Shown: positions 7,598-17,729, counted from the first letter of the stretch. The stretch: DNA of 64,000 bases from Thalassobium sp. (GCA_002733205.1 NVUW01000008.1:1-64000), one strand, 5' to 3'. A program made the numbers and translations. Notes: generated by a model from the sequence alone, not told the origin.

Positions 7598-8167
7598 TTA
7601 AGCTAAGCCTAAGACAACCCCGGTCAGAGCAATGGCCGCACCGGCGACACGACGGCTGATGTCTGCCGCTTTGCTGTGACCAAAGGCCGCCAGTGCATAA
7701 CCAGCAGCGTGCAGAACTGCGGTCGCCAGCAGGAAGCCCGCGCCATAGGTTGCCAGAGTGCTCATCGCCGGCATTTCCGCACCGTGGGCAAAACCGTGGA
7801 AAAAGGCAAAGCCACCGGCCAGCAGAACGCCCGCAAGCGCGCCTTTTTTCAGGTTAAAAGCAATCAGACCACCGAACACCACCACAGAAGCGGCAATCAT
7901 CAGCTCGGTAAACGGCAATTGCAGACTGCTGGCGCCGGCCAGAGCACCCACCGCCATCATGGCAACAAAGGCCAGTGGCGTCGCCCAGCGGGCAGCACCA
8001 CTCTGGCGTGCGGCCCACAGACCCACCGCCAGCATCGCCAGCAGATGATCAAGCCCGGTAAAAGGATGTGCAACACCGGCAGCAAAACCAGACACTTCAT
8101 GGCCGGTGTGAGCAAAGGCCGCGGCTGGCATCAGCAGGGCGGCGGCAGAGATCAGAACTTTTTTCAT
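7598..8167 (-). CDS. ureJ: HupE/UreJ family nickel transporter
   Basis: 189 aa. The start is the ATG at 8167 with TAAGGAG seven nt upstream; longer in-frame starts to 8332 lack a ribosome-binding site. After a signal-like N-terminus comes the family motif HPFTGLDHLLAMLAVGLWAA with conserved His/Asp, then FAFFHGFAHGAEMP, followed by six hydrophobic segments in all. HupE/UreJ proteins supply nickel to hydrogenase or urease. Its place at the end of the urease operon points to nickel for urease. Confidence 0.9.
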   Translation of the reverse strand: MKKVLISAAALLMPAAAFAHTGHEVSGFAAGVAHPFTGLDHLLAMLAVGLWAARQSGAARWATPLAFVAMMAVGALAGASSLQLPFTELMIAASVVVFGGLIAFNLKKGALAGVLLAGGFAFFHGFAHGAEMPAMSTLATYGAGFLLATAVLHAAGYALAAFGHSKAADISRRVAGAAIALTGVVLGLA

Positions 8168-8363
8168 AGGATTCTCCTTAGGAGTTTTCTTGCAAATTAA
8201 TTCGAATTTATCACTTACCAACAGGGTGGCAGTTAGGGTGGCGGTTACTCTCAGTGGATGCAGTGCAAGGCGTCCCACAATGAGGACCCGAGACATACCG
8301 ACTGGTAGGCGACGGGCCGAATGAGGACACAACGCAGCAATGCGCCGCTGAGATAAGCTCCAC

Positions 8364-9005
8364 TCAGACGACCGCTTTAGCGGGGGGGATAATTTTTTGC
8401 TCCAGCATCCCCTCGGTCACAATAAACTGAATAATATCATCCAGCCCCTGCGCTTTTTTCAGGTTAGAAAATACAAACGGACGCTCGCCGCGCATTTTTT
8501 TCGCATCGCGGTCCATCACATCCAGATCGGCCCCCACCAGTGGCGCCAGATCGGTTTTATTAATGACCAGTAAATCGGAGCGGGTAATACCCGGGCCACC
8601 CTTACGCGGAATTTTGTCACCGGCGGATACGTCGATCACATAAATGGTCAGGTCGGATAATTCCGGGCTGAAGGTTGCACTCAGGTTATCGCCGCCGCTT
8701 TCGACAAAGACCACATCCAGATCACCATGGCGTTTCATTAATACGTCGATAGCCGCCAGGTTCATCGAGGCATCTTCGCGGATGGCGGTATGCGGACAAC
8801 CACCGGTTTCCACGCCCATGATGCGGTCAGCTGACAGCGCTTCGTTACGGGTTAAGAATTCGGCATCTTCTTTGGTGTAAATATCGTTGGTTACCACCGC
8901 AATATTGTAGTGATCACGCAGGGCAGAACAGAGCGAGCGTAATAATGCTGTTTTACCGGAGCCAACCGGGCCACCGACACCAACGCGTAAGGTTTGTTTT
9001 TTCAT
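8364..9005 (-). CDS. ureG: Urease accessory GTPase UreG
   Basis: 213 aa SIMIBI-class GTPase that drives nickel insertion into apo-urease. The P-loop GGPVGSGKT is at residues 11-19. The nickel-binding C70-P71-H72 motif lies in [20 protein letters not shown] and NKTDLAP are the switch and base-specificity motifs. GGAG lies 6-7 nt before the start. It is the seventh gene of the urease operon, after ureF, with a 197-bp gap to ureJ. Confidence 0.97.
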   Translation of the reverse strand: MKKQTLRVGVGGPVGSGKTALLRSLCSALRDHYNIAVVTNDIYTKEDAEFLTRNEALSADRIMGVETGGCPHTAIREDASMNLAAIDVLMKRHGDLDVVFVESGGDNLSATFSPELSDLTIYVIDVSAGDKIPRKGGPGITRSDLLVINKTDLAPLVGADLDVMDRDAKKMRGERPFVFSNLKKAQGLDDIIQFIVTEGMLEQKIIPPAKAVV

Positions 9006-9065
9006 TTTCTTCTCCAGTAATTCTGAGTCTTGCTTAAATTTTTAATCATGTAATGAAACCAGCCC

Positions 9066-9764
9066 TCATGATCGAAAAAGGCGCGTGTATTGCGTCTCAT
9101 GCTGCGCACTGGCAATGGCTAATGCCGGTAACGAGCCGCCGATTTCAGCTTCATCCACGTCTTCTGCAGTGCGGATAGTGGCCGGAATCAGCGTCTGTAA
9201 ATCACTTAATAATTGCTGCGCCTGGGTCTGACCCAGCGGTACCAGCTTGGTGGCGGCGGCAATCTGATTTTCCAGCCAGGCAAAGGTCAGACCGGTGGCG
9301 GCGGCAGTAAACGGAATCTGCCACTGCACCGCCGGATACGCATACAGTGCAACAAAGCTGACATCGCCTTCGGCCTCGCTGGCATAGCGCGGCAGGGTAA
9401 CGTCCAATTGCTTTAATAAGCGCACCAGCGCTTCGCCCATGGCGGTATCGGTTAGGCGTAATTCTCGGGTTTCGCGACTGGCCAGAATTAAATCGTTCCA
9501 GCCTTGCCAGCTTTTTTCATCGGCTGCGGTCACCGCCTGCATCGCACCTTTTAATACCGGTAAATCAATCAGCGCCTGGGTTTCGTGCAATTGCAGCGCA
9601 ATCCAGTCACGGGTTTTTACCATATTGCTGACCCAGCCTTTTTCCACGGCGTATTCCAGCCCCTGGGAAAAGGCGTAACCACCCACCGGCAGGCTGACAC
9701 TGGACAGCTGCAATAAACGCAGCAGCCCCGGTGTTGTCAGCGCCGCATGGTGATCAGTGGTCAT
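9066..9764 (-). CDS. ureF: Urease accessory protein UreF
   Basis: 232 aa from the ATG at 9764; an upstream in-frame extension to 9914 would only translate the His-rich tail of ureE in another frame. LLQLSSVSLPVGGYAFSQGL is the UreF signature, and the rest is all-helical as in the family. UreF acts with UreD and UreG as the activation chaperone that gates GTP hydrolysis and nickel delivery. It overlaps ureE by 11 bp, which implies translational coupling. Confidence 0.95.
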   Translation of the reverse strand: MTTDHHAALTTPGLLRLLQLSSVSLPVGGYAFSQGLEYAVEKGWVSNMVKTRDWIALQLHETQALIDLPVLKGAMQAVTAADEKSWQGWNDLILASRETRELRLTDTAMGEALVRLLKQLDVTLPRYASEAEGDVSFVALYAYPAVQWQIPFTAAATGLTFAWLENQIAAATKLVPLGQTQAQQLLSDLQTLIPATIRTAEDVDEAEIGGSLPALAIASAQHETQYTRLFRS

Positions 9765-10296
9765 GTCCGTCACCGTGCCCTTTATCATGTCCGTCATCAT
9801 GGCTGTGGCCGTGGTGATGATCATGATCGTGGGAATGACCATGTGAATGGCCATGCGAATGCCCGTAACCGGGTGCATAAGCGCCGGACTCCGGCACAAA
9901 GACGGCGTGTTCATGGCTGACCATCAGGCCAAGTAAATGCAGCATATCTTCCAGCACATGATCCGGTTTTATCCGTAACCAGCGTTCCCCCACTTCCACT
10001 TTTACATGGCGGTTGCCGAGGTGATAACAGGCTTTGGCAAAGGTTTGCCAGTCGTCACAGCTGGCGTGGGCGACGTCTTCTTCAGCGCCTTCAATTTTTA
10101 CGATTTTGCCATCGGTGGCGCGTAAAAATTCACCAACCAGTAAGGGTTTGCCACGTTCCAGAAACAGGCGCACTTCTTCGCCGTCGGTACTGGTCAGACG
10201 CAGACGACCACGGTCGCGCTGTTCGTAGTTCAGCACGACCGTAGCACTGACAGGATCATGGCAATGGGTGCCAAGGCGTTCGTAAACTTCCAACAT
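9754..10296 (-). CDS. ureE: Urease nickel metallochaperone UreE
   Basis: 180 aa. The N-terminal peptide-binding domain (residues 1-75, with RDRGRLRLTSTDG) is followed by the metal-binding domain (CYHLGNRHVKVEV, with the conserved His). The last ~35 residues are a His/Asp/Gly tail built on GHSHGHSHGHSHDHDHHHGH, which stores nickel. Family tails vary; this one is long. AAGGAC precedes the start. The tail DNA also contains the ureF start. Confidence 0.96.
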   Translation of the reverse strand: MLEVYERLGTHCHDPVSATVVLNYEQRDRGRLRLTSTDGEEVRLFLERGKPLLVGEFLRATDGKIVKIEGAEEDVAHASCDDWQTFAKACYHLGNRHVKVEVGERWLRIKPDHVLEDMLHLLGLMVSHEHAVFVPESGAYAPGYGHSHGHSHGHSHDHDHHHGHSHDDGHDKGHGDGHDH

Positions 10297-10332
10297 AAAC
10301 AGTCCTTAAAACAGTGCTTTTATATTGCACGG

Positions 10333-12045
10333 TTAAAATAAGTTATACAGTTGTGCCAGTGGCAGTTCGCTGGCCGGTTCGCAGGTCAGTAATTCGCCGT
10401 CGGCACGCACTTCATAGGTTTGCGGATCAACGCTAACGTCCGGCATCCAGTCGTTCAGAATCATGTCTGATTTACGGATATTGCGGGTATTTTTACAGGC
10501 CGCTAAGGTGCGTTTAACTCCCAGTTTTTCACCGACGTTATTATTTAACGCCGCTGCCGATACAAAGGTCAGGCTGGTGGCGGCGGCGGCTTTACCAAAG
10601 GCACCGAACATCATGCGGTAATGCACCGGCTGTGGTGTCGGAATCGACGCATTCGGATCGCCCATCGGTGCTGCGGCAATCATGCCGCCTTTAATAATCA
10701 TGCTCGGCTTGGTGGCAAAAAAAGCCGGTTTCCACAACACCAGATCAGCCAGCTTACCTTTTTCGATGGAACCCACTTCGTGGGAAATACCGTGAGCAAT
10801 GGCCGGGTTAATGGTGTACTTGGCGATGTAGCGGCGTGCACGGAAATTATCGGCGCCGATGTCCAGATCTTCTTTTAATAAACCGAACTGGGTTTTCATT
10901 TTATGCGCCGTCTGCCAGGTGCGGGTAATCACTTCGCCCACGCGGCCCATGGCCTGAGAGTCGGATGAGATCATGCTGAAGGCACCACGGTCGTGAAAAA
11001 TATCTTCAGCGGCAATGGTTTCTTTGCGGATGCGCGAATCGGCAAAGGCGACGTCTTCAGGAATGCTGCTGTCAAGGTGATGACACACCATCAGCATATC
11101 CAGATGTTCATCCACCGTATTACGCGTATAAGGGCGCGTTGGGTTGGTGGAAGAGGGCAGCACATTGGGGTAAGAACAGGCGCGGATGATATCCGGCGCA
11201 TGGCCACCACCGGCCCCTTCGGTATGATAAGTGTGAATTACGCGGTCTTTAAATGCACCAATGGTGTCATCAACAAAGCCGGATTCATTCAGCGTGTCGG
11301 TATGAATGGCAACCTGCACATCGTATTTTTCCGCCACGCTCAGACAACAGTCGATGGATGCCGGTGTGGTGCCCCAGTCTTCGTGTAATTTCAAACCGCA
11401 GGCACCGGCTTCCAGTTGTTCTTCCAGCGCCTCCGGCAGGCTGGCATTGCCTTTACCTAAAAAACCAAAATTCATTGGCATATCGTCGGTGGCCTGCAGC
11501 ATTTTGCCGATGTACCAGGGGCCGGATGAACAGGTGGTGGCGTTAGTGCCGGTGGCTGGTCCGGTGCCGCCGCCAATCATGGTGGTGACGCCGCTCATTA
11601 ACGCTTCTTCAACCTGTTGCGGACAAATAAAGTGAATATGCGCATCAATACCGCCAGCGGTAAGAATGGAACCTTCACCGGCAATCACTTCGGTGCCCGG
11701 CCCGACAATAATATCGACGTTATCCTGAATATCCGGATTACCGGCTTTGCCCACGGCAAAAATGCGGCCGTCTTTAATACCGACATCGCCTTTTACAATC
11801 CCCCAGTGATCCAGCACCACGGCGTTGGTAATCACCAGATCGACGGTTTCTGCGCTGACGCGCTGGCTCTGACCCATACCATCACGGATGACTTTGCCGC
11901 CGCCGAATTTCACTTCGTCGCCGTAGGTGGTGAAATCTTTTTCAATCTGAATAAATAATTCAGTATCGCCGAGGCGCACTTTATCGCCGGTGGTAGGGCC
12001 GAACATCTGCGCGTAGGACGTGCGGTCCATGGTTTTATTACTCAT
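10333..12045 (-). CDS. ureC: Urease alpha subunit
   Basis: 570 aa catalytic subunit that hydrolyses urea to ammonia and carbamate at a dinickel site. All key residues are present: H136 and H138 (DAHIHF), carbamylated K219 ([10 protein letters not shown]), H248, H274, D362 (SSDSQAMGR), and the mobile-flap pair C321/H322 (MVCHHLD). Length is standard for bacterial UreC. AGGGAAAG lies 4-5 nt upstream of the ATG. A 270-bp MITE-like element sits immediately upstream, between ureB and ureC, so ureC must be read through a strongly structured insert or from a promoter inside it. Confidence 0.98.
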   Translation of the reverse strand: MSNKTMDRTSYAQMFGPTTGDKVRLGDTELFIQIEKDFTTYGDEVKFGGGKVIRDGMGQSQRVSAETVDLVITNAVVLDHWGIVKGDVGIKDGRIFAVGKAGNPDIQDNVDIIVGPGTEVIAGEGSILTAGGIDAHIHFICPQQVEEALMSGVTTMIGGGTGPATGTNATTCSSGPWYIGKMLQATDDMPMNFGFLGKGNASLPEALEEQLEAGACGLKLHEDWGTTPASIDCCLSVAEKYDVQVAIHTDTLNESGFVDDTIGAFKDRVIHTYHTEGAGGGHAPDIIRACSYPNVLPSSTNPTRPYTRNTVDEHLDMLMVCHHLDSSIPEDVAFADSRIRKETIAAEDIFHDRGAFSMISSDSQAMGRVGEVITRTWQTAHKMKTQFGLLKEDLDIGADNFRARRYIAKYTINPAIAHGISHEVGSIEKGKLADLVLWKPAFFATKPSMIIKGGMIAAAPMGDPNASIPTPQPVHYRMMFGAFGKAAAATSLTFVSAAALNNNVGEKLGVKRTLAACKNTRNIRKSDMILNDWMPDVSVDPQTYEVRADGELLTCEPASELPLAQLYNLF

Positions 12046-12063
12046 GTGCTTTCCCTAAGTTAT

Positions 12064-12333
12064 CTAGGGCCTGTTAACACTAATTAAACAGGCCTGTTAT
12101 TGGCTAAAAATTTCTCAGACAAGGCGCTGAGAGTGTGGCCTAACGGGTTAAGTGAGCGAGCAGCAACGCAGAATGAGGGATTTTTAGCCATAACCCTTCG
12201 GGCTGAGGCCAGTTTTCCCCATTAACATCGTCGTTCGTCATTCATTTAGCTCGCTAATATCACTCCTCTCTCCTTGTTCTGAGAAAAACTGGCTCTCAGC
12301 AGGCCCGATTTACTTAGTGTTAACAGGCCCTAG
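12064..12333. mobile_element. MITE-like element inserted in the urease operon
   Basis: 270 bp bounded by perfect 20-bp terminal inverted repeats: CTAGGGCCTGTTAACACTAA at 12064-12083 and its reverse complement at 12314-12333. Internal complementary pairs include GGCTAAAAAT / ATTTTTAGCC and GGCCAGTTTT / AAAACTGGC. There is no coding capacity. The outer CTAG (or TA) may be the target duplication. Its right end forms the last codons of ureB. It would need a transposase supplied elsewhere. Confidence 0.85.
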
Positions 12334-12633
12334 CTTGCCCATTATTTCGCCGCGGAAACCGTACACAATACGGTCTCCGGCGTAGGCGACTAATTCCACT
12401 TCACGGCCCTGGCCCGGCTCAAAACGCACGGCGGTACCCGAGGCAATATTCAGGCGGAAACCTCTGGTTTTTTCACGCTCAAACGACAGCGCCGGATTGG
12501 TTTCGTAAAAATGATAATGGGAGCCAACCTGAATCGGGCGGTCACCGGTATTCTCAACACGCAGACGAAGCGTTTCACGGCCTGCGTTTAATTCGATATC
12601 GCCTTCACCGACGATAATTTCACCTGGAATCAT
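12310..12633 (-). CDS. ureB: Urease beta subunit, C-terminus altered by the MITE
   Basis: 107 aa. The core is intact ([47 protein letters not shown]). The usual C-terminal end of this protein is near MGKL. Here the frame continues GPVNTK and stops inside the inserted element, so the native stop was replaced by one from the terminal inverted repeat. The change touches only the tail and should be tolerated. AGGAG lies 7 nt before the ATG at 12633. Confidence 0.96.
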   Translation of the reverse strand: MIPGEIIVGEGDIELNAGRETLRLRVENTGDRPIQVGSHYHFYETNPALSFEREKTRGFRLNIASGTAVRFEPGQGREVELVAYAGDRIVYGFRGEIMGKLGPVNTK

Positions 12634-12710
12634 GTTCTTTCTCCTGTAAACCGTTAAGCATCTCGGCTGAAACTGTTTAAACGCCAGCGAGGCTGTCTGC
12701 GCAATGGTTT

Positions 12711-13013
12711 TTAAACGATAGGCTCATGCACGGTGACCAGCTTAGTGCCATCCGGGAAGGTCGCTTCTACCTGTACCTCATGAATTAATTCCGGCACGCC
12801 GGGCATCACCTGATCGGCGCTCAGCAGTGTTTTACCGTAACCCATCAGCTCGGCCACGGTTTTGCCATCGCGTGCGCCTTCCATAATTTCCATGGTCAGG
12901 TAAGCCATGGCTTCCGGGTAATTTAATTTCAGACCACGGTTCAGGCGGCGTTCTGCCAGCAGGGCTGCGGTAAAAATCAGCAGCTTATCTTTTTCGCGCG
13001 GTAGCAGTTCCAT
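12711..13013 (-). CDS. ureA: Urease gamma subunit
   Basis: 100 aa, standard length for bacterial UreA. It opens [20 protein letters not shown], with [21 protein letters not shown] and the C-terminal [17 protein letters not shown], all family signatures. It forms the (alpha-beta-gamma)3 urease core with UreB and UreC. It lies between ureD and ureB in the same orientation. Confidence 0.97.
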   Translation of the reverse strand: MELLPREKDKLLIFTAALLAERRLNRGLKLNYPEAMAYLTMEIMEGARDGKTVAELMGYGKTLLSADQVMPGVPELIHEVQVEATFPDGTKLVTVHEPIV

Positions 13014-13059
13014 CGTTCACCTCAGTTAATCAATCAGTTCTTTAAATAGTCAGAAATAA

Positions 13060-13944
13060 TCAGGTTGCCCAGATGCGCGGAGCGCAGGCCGGACGTTGCA
13101 TTAATTGCGGGCGGATAATCGCCCAGGCTTCCGTCAGCAGCAGGCGGGCCTGTTCGCTGCAGGTGCCAAGATAACGCACGCTTAAAAATTGGCCGTTCAG
13201 GCTGACGCCGGCGAGCTGGTCGGTGCACAGCTCCTGAAGTTTCTCCAGAGCCTGTTCACAAAAGCCCTGAGTAAAAGGCCCGGCCACCAACAGACCGTGT
13301 ACCGGCATGCCACGGAAACCGGCGGCGGCATTTAATAATTCGCTGTTACCCGGATGCAGGCTCAGGCGCTCATTCAGCAATAGCTGTTGCTTATAATAAA
13401 TACGCAGCCCCTGCTTCAGCGTGGTGTGCTGACCAAGGTCATCCAGACGGCTGCCATTGGCGGGCAAACCGAGGCTGACAATATCCCAGCCGATATAGCG
13501 GCTGTTTTCACCCAGATGTACTTCGGTTTCCAGTTGCGCACGCGATGACGGAAATAAAATGGTTTCCAGTGGCATCCATTCCAGTGCCGCGTTGTTATCA
13601 ACCGTTAGCTGCACTTTCTGTTGTTGCAGCAAACCATCGGCACGGGCGCGGTAAACACGACCGGCTCCGGGCGTTGTTACCAGCACATGGCTGTTTTCAC
13701 CGGCACTGACATTAATAGTAAGAAAATCACCCGACACCATGCCTCCGGGCGGGTGCAGCAGATACAGGTGCGCACAGTCCGGCCCTTCCGGGTAAAACGG
13801 CTTTTGCACATAAAGAGGGCCATTATGTTCGCACTGCACCAAACGGGTGCCTCTTTCTGTCTGGCGCGTGGTCAGCTGTAACTGCGCGTTCCAGTATGGT
13901 GCATCAGCCTGCGCGCTTAGCAGCGGCTGAACGGGGTAATTCAA
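13060..13944 (-). CDS. ureD: Urease accessory protein UreD, TTG start
   Basis: 294 aa. The start is set to the TTG at 13944-13942 because AAGGAG (13952-13957) lies 7 nt upstream; the longer frame to 13995 has no ribosome-binding site and would begin inside the leader. The product opens MNYPVQPLLSAQADAPYWNA. HLYLLHPPGGMVSGDFLTIN and VLVTTPGAGRVYRA are UreD signatures. UreD is the scaffold of the activation complex and channels nickel to the active site. It is the first gene of the operon. Confidence 0.95.
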   Translation of the reverse strand: MNYPVQPLLSAQADAPYWNAQLQLTTRQTERGTRLVQCEHNGPLYVQKPFYPEGPDCAHLYLLHPPGGMVSGDFLTINVSAGENSHVLVTTPGAGRVYRARADGLLQQQKVQLTVDNNAALEWMPLETILFPSSRAQLETEVHLGENSRYIGWDIVSLGLPANGSRLDDLGQHTTLKQGLRIYYKQQLLLNERLSLHPGNSELLNAAAGFRGMPVHGLLVAGPFTQGFCEQALEKLQELCTDQLAGVSLNGQFLSVRYLGTCSEQARLLLTEAWAIIRPQLMQRPACAPRIWAT

Positions 13945-14016
13945 GCCGTATCTCCTTTGTTCTGTCAGAACCAGCCCAATAACAACGGGCCGCAATGGGT
14001 TATGCCGGGTTGTTAA

Positions 14017-14031
14017 GCAAGAGGGATACCA
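14017..14031 (-). promoter_or_regulatory. Sigma-54 promoter of the urease operon
   Basis: On the minus strand TGGTATCCCTCTTGCT has the invariant GG (-24) and GC (-12) exactly 10 nt apart and a TTGCT -12 box. Transcription would start near 14005, about 60 nt before the ureD TTG. This predicts RpoN-dependent, activator-driven expression. Confidence 0.65.
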
Positions 14032-14145
14032 TATTGACTGCTTAGTCAGTTTTTTTTAGCGGCGGGCTGCCCGGTTAAGGCCGGCAGAGGGACAACGATG
14101 TGCAGGTACGGCGCAGGTAACAGGCGTGCACAACATAAGGGATCA

Positions 14146-14168
14146 CTGTGCGCCAGGAAGGCGCACAG
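14146..14168. promoter_or_regulatory. NtrC-like enhancer palindrome
   Basis: CTGTGCGCC-AGGAA-GGCGCACAG is a perfect palindrome with 9-bp arms. Its core TGCGCC-N5-GGCGCA matches the NtrC site pattern TGC-N11-GCA. The centre lies about 130 bp upstream of the sigma-54 promoter, a normal enhancer distance. Control by NtrC is inferred. Confidence 0.55.
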
Positions 14169-14413
14169 AAGCCGGACAATATCAGGGGCCGGACAGCCGC
14201 CGGATAAAAAATGGAACATTATTAAAAACAGATGAAATCTTTTGCACAGGTTTTGCTGTTGAATTGATCACGTTATACAACGCTCAGACTTATCCACAAT
14301 GCGTGACATATAAAATTCATGTCGCACTTCCCCCATATTTACCGTCTTCAGTGGTAGCTGCCGGTTGCTGCATTCAGGCCGGAGTCATTCACATATGATC
14401 AGGGGAAGTAAAA

Positions 14414-17400
14414 ATGGGGGTATCGAACAAGCATTTACTGACTGGCTTTATCAGTTTGTTAAGTGCAGGACCATTGTTTGCTGCGGGTCTTAAAGCAGAC
14501 ATCGTACTCGACGGGCAACCACTGGCAGAAGCCATTATTTTGCTGGATGGAAAAGAAATAGGGCGCAGCAACGCCGATGGCAGTTTCTGGTATGAAGGCT
14601 TTGGTGGCGGACGGCATACGTTAACGTTGCAGTTGCCGGATCAATCTGTTCCTTACAGCTTTACGCTGGCAGATGATGAAGCGGCTTTTATCAGCATCAG
14701 CGCAAAGCGCGGTGAAAAAACAGTAGATGCGGCTATTGATCGTGTTCCGCTGGCGGCAGCCAATCGTAATAATAAAAAAGAGCTGGCAGGCATTGGCGTT
14801 CTGACAGGGGAGGTTTTCGGACTTGAAACTAATGGTCCGGTTCGTAATGCAATGATTAGTGTTGTTGGTAAAAATATTACCGCACGCACCGATCGTAATG
14901 GCGAATTTAAAATTGAATTGCCAAAAGGCGAATACAGCCTGCTGATTGAACATCCGCAATATAAGTCGCGCACCCTGACATCGGTCAATGTGATGCGCGG
15001 TATGGAAGTGAGTGTCTTTACCGAATTACCGATGCTCAGCAGCAATGACAGTGAATTTATTGAAGAAGTGGTCGCGGTGGGCAGCTATCAGGCATACAGC
15101 CCGGTTGATGCTGAGCGAATGTCATCGGCGGTAATGGATACCATGGATTTCACGCAGATTGCCCGCTTTGATGACAGCACCGTCAGCTCCGCCATGACGC
15201 GGGTCGTTGGGGTAAGCATGGAAGACAGCCGCTATGCGATTGTCCGTGGAATGAAAAGCCGTTATCAGTCCACTTTTTTTAACGGCGCTATTCTGCCCTC
15301 CACCGATCCGGCTCGTCGTGATTTACCGCTGGATATCTTTCCTGCAGATATTATGCAGTCGCTGTCACTGCAAAAATCGGCCACCGCAGATGTACCGGGC
15401 ACAGCAACCGCCGGTCATATTGATATGCGTACCAAGCCTACTCCGGATGAAGGATTTTTTAAAATCTCGGCCAGTCTGGCCTATGGTAAAGCCAATAGTG
15501 AAGACGGCTATATAAGCAAAGAACATGGTGGCCGTGACTGGACAGGGTATGACGACGGTTTCCGTGAAATGCCGGACATTGCCAAGCGCGCGCGCGGTGC
15601 TTATTTTTTTGGCGATCCGGATTCTGCGGGCAGCAATGGCCTGGGCGACAGCGAAGAATTTCTGCAGTTCCGTGAAGAGCTGGGAGAGTCCTTTGAAAAC
15701 TACGGCGTGTATAAAGGGGATTTACCCGCCGATATGTCCATCAGCCTGTCCGGAGGTGACAGCATTATAACGGATAGCGGACAACGCCTGGGGATGATTG
15801 GCGCAGTGCGTTACAGTAATAAATGGGCCAACGATGAAAAAATTCAGAACGGTTTTGAGCTGTATACCGTTAACAACCCTGATACGAATGAACCAGAAGA
15901 TCTGCTTGCGCTGACATCTTCAAAAGTGACCTACGATACCAATAATGTTATCGACCTGAGTGCCATGCTTAATCTGGACTGGCGCATTACCGAAAATCAT
16001 ACACTTGGCCTGAATAATATTCTGTTACGCCATACCACCAACTCGGCAGAGTTTGAGGATAGGTATGTTCTTGGTAATGGTGGTTATATTGCCAAAAATA
16101 ATATTGTTATGCCCGAAGATCCACGAGACTGGCCTTATGACTCATCCATCGAAAAGTACCAGACTCAGAACATCGACTGGATTGAGGAGCAGCTGGTCAG
16201 TCATCAGTTATGGGGTGAACACTACATCCCCCTGAATAATGGAGGATTACTGGGGGACTTAAAAACCCATTGGCAGATTTCCCGGTCAAGCAGTGAGTAT
16301 GATCGTCCGAATGCTCAGCGTTATACCTATAAAGGCTCGCAGACCATAGACCCTGTGCTGCAGGTTGGTTTCAGTAGCGCCTATAACCTGTGGGAAGCTT
16401 CTGAAGAAGACGGCAACTCAGCCAGTATTGATCTGGAGTTACCGATCAATGAAGGCGGAGATATTTCAGTAACGGCAAAAACGGGTCTGTATCAGCTGAG
16501 CCGTACCCGCGATGGTTATGAAGATCGGTTTTCATACCGAGGTAATAAGCTAGAACAGGAAACCAGGGAAGAAATTCTTTTGTACCCTGACCCTGCGGAT
16601 ATCTTCACCGATGAATATATTGGTGATGGCACCAATGGCAGTAATGGTCTGTACGTGAATTATGGCGGTTCTATCGATGCAGAAAATGATACCGGCGTCG
16701 ATAAAGGTTATCAGTACCGTGTCGAGCAGAATACCAATGCCTGGTATGTGCAAACCGACTGGAGCCTGTGGCAAACGGTTACGGCTAATATCGGTATGCG
16801 CCGTGAGTCATTTAAAGTAGAAGCTGACCAGTATTACTACAACCCGGAACCCTTGTACGAACTGCTGGATGAAACCAAAACCCTGCCGTCTCTGGGGCTG
16901 ACCTGGCTGATCAGCGATAACTGGCAATTACGCGGCGCTTACAGCAAAACCGTAAGCTGGCCGGAAACCTTTGAACTATTACCACGAAATTATCGTGATA
17001 TCGAAACCCTGACCAGCTACAAAGGTAATCCGGATCTTAAACCGGCCGATATTAAAAACTACGATATGCGCCTGGAGTGGTACCCCAGTGATAATGAATC
17101 CATCAGCCTGGGTGCTTACCGCAAAGACATGGACAACCCGATTGAAAATGCCTTTGACACGCTCGGTGATGATTACGATTACTACACCTTTGTTAACGTA
17201 GAATCCGGCAAGGTGACCGGTTGGGAGCTGGATTTCCGTACCGAGTTTATTCTTGATGATAACTTCAGTCATTCTGTCTTTGTGCAGGGTAATTACACCG
17301 ACATTGAATCAGAAATCAGCCTGGCCGCTGACTCCAAAGAAACCGATTTAAACCGTCCGCTGCAAGGCCAGCCTGATTATATCTTTAACCTGCAGTTAGG

Positions 17401-17695
17401 GTATGACCACTTCGAAACCGGCCAGGAAGTCACGCTGGTATTTAACCGCAAAGGTAAAGAACTGGTGATTGTTACCCCTGATGCGGGCAGTAACGTCACC
17501 AATGTTTACAGCGATCCTTATGACGACCTGAAACTGATTTACACCAAACGGTTTGGTGATGACCTTAAAGTGTCATTGTCGGGTGAAAACATACTGGATT
17601 CTGAAAAACGTCAGTACTACGAAAAATACGATGTGGCCTACCTGAGTTACAAGTCCGGGCCTAAATACAAGCTGAAAGTCAGTTATGAATTTTAA
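14414..17695 (+). CDS. TonB-dependent receptor with two N-terminal carboxypeptidase-regulatory-like domains
   Basis: 1093 aa. A signal peptide is cleaved near residue 23-24. Two beta-sandwich (PEGA/CarboxypepD_reg-like) domains lie at about 25-105 and 125-208 (DRNGEFKIELPKGEYSLLIE). A TonB-box-like EEVVAVG is at 217-223, the plug at about 235-345 (SRYAIVRGMKSRYQSTFFNG), then the beta-barrel ending in KVSYEF with a C-terminal aromatic. AGGGGAAG precedes the ATG. It is the first gene of an operon with the giant lipoprotein 35 bp downstream, and it has no STN domain. A paralogous STN receptor lies at 23993-27001. The substrate is not deducible. Confidence 0.9.
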   Translation: MGVSNKHLLTGFISLLSAGPLFAAGLKADIVLDGQPLAEAIILLDGKEIGRSNADGSFWYEGFGGGRHTLTLQLPDQSVPYSFTLADDEAAFISISAKRGEKTVDAAIDRVPLAAANRNNKKELAGIGVLTGEVFGLETNGPVRNAMISVVGKNITARTDRNGEFKIELPKGEYSLLIEHPQYKSRTLTSVNVMRGMEVSVFTELPMLSSNDSEFIEEVVAVGSYQAYSPVDAERMSSAVMDTMDFTQIARFDDSTVSSAMTRVVGVSMEDSRYAIVRGMKSRYQSTFFNGAILPSTDPARRDLPLDIFPADIMQSLSLQKSATADVPGTATAGHIDMRTKPTPDEGFFKISASLAYGKANSEDGYISKEHGGRDWTGYDDGFREMPDIAKRARGAYFFGDPDSAGSNGLGDSEEFLQFREELGESFENYGVYKGDLPADMSISLSGGDSIITDSGQRLGMIGAVRYSNKWANDEKIQNGFELYTVNNPDTNEPEDLLALTSSKVTYDTNNVIDLSAMLNLDWRITENHTLGLNNILLRHTTNSAEFEDRYVLGNGGYIAKNNIVMPEDPRDWPYDSSIEKYQTQNIDWIEEQLVSHQLWGEHYIPLNNGGLLGDLKTHWQISRSSSEYDRPNAQRYTYKGSQTIDPVLQVGFSSAYNLWEASEEDGNSASIDLELPINEGGDISVTAKTGLYQLSRTRDGYEDRFSYRGNKLEQETREEILLYPDPADIFTDEYIGDGTNGSNGLYVNYGGSIDAENDTGVDKGYQYRVEQNTNAWYVQTDWSLWQTVTANIGMRRESFKVEADQYYYNPEPLYELLDETKTLPSLGLTWLISDNWQLRGAYSKTVSWPETFELLPRNYRDIETLTSYKGNPDLKPADIKNYDMRLEWYPSDNESISLGAYRKDMDNPIENAFDTLGDDYDYYTFVNVESGKVTGWELDFRTEFILDDNFSHSVFVQGNYTDIESEISLAADSKETDLNRPLQGQPDYIFNLQLGYDHFETGQEVTLVFNRKGKELVIVTPDAGSNVTNVYSDPYDDLKLIYTKRFGDDLKVSLSGENILDSEKRQYYEKYDVAYLSYKSGPKYKLKVSYEF

Positions 17696-17729
17696 ATATT
17701 GGACTCCTAAAAAAATTATGGGTGGAATT

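Noticed and set aside
8215..8345. Possible second repeat element between ureG and ureJ (AATGAGGAC words, partial inverted ends)
   Set aside because: The terminal inverted repeats are too imperfect to define a mobile element; it shares only short words with the MITE at 12064-12333.
9754..9914. Extended UreF start at 9914
   Set aside because: The extra 50 residues come from the His-rich tail of ureE read in another frame; UreF homology begins after 9764.
12061..12340. Possible attC site in the ureB-ureC gap (it contains GCCTAAC and GTTAAG words)
   Set aside because: The perfect 20-bp terminal inverted repeats and insertion inside ureB fit a MITE; the core-like words are not at the ends.
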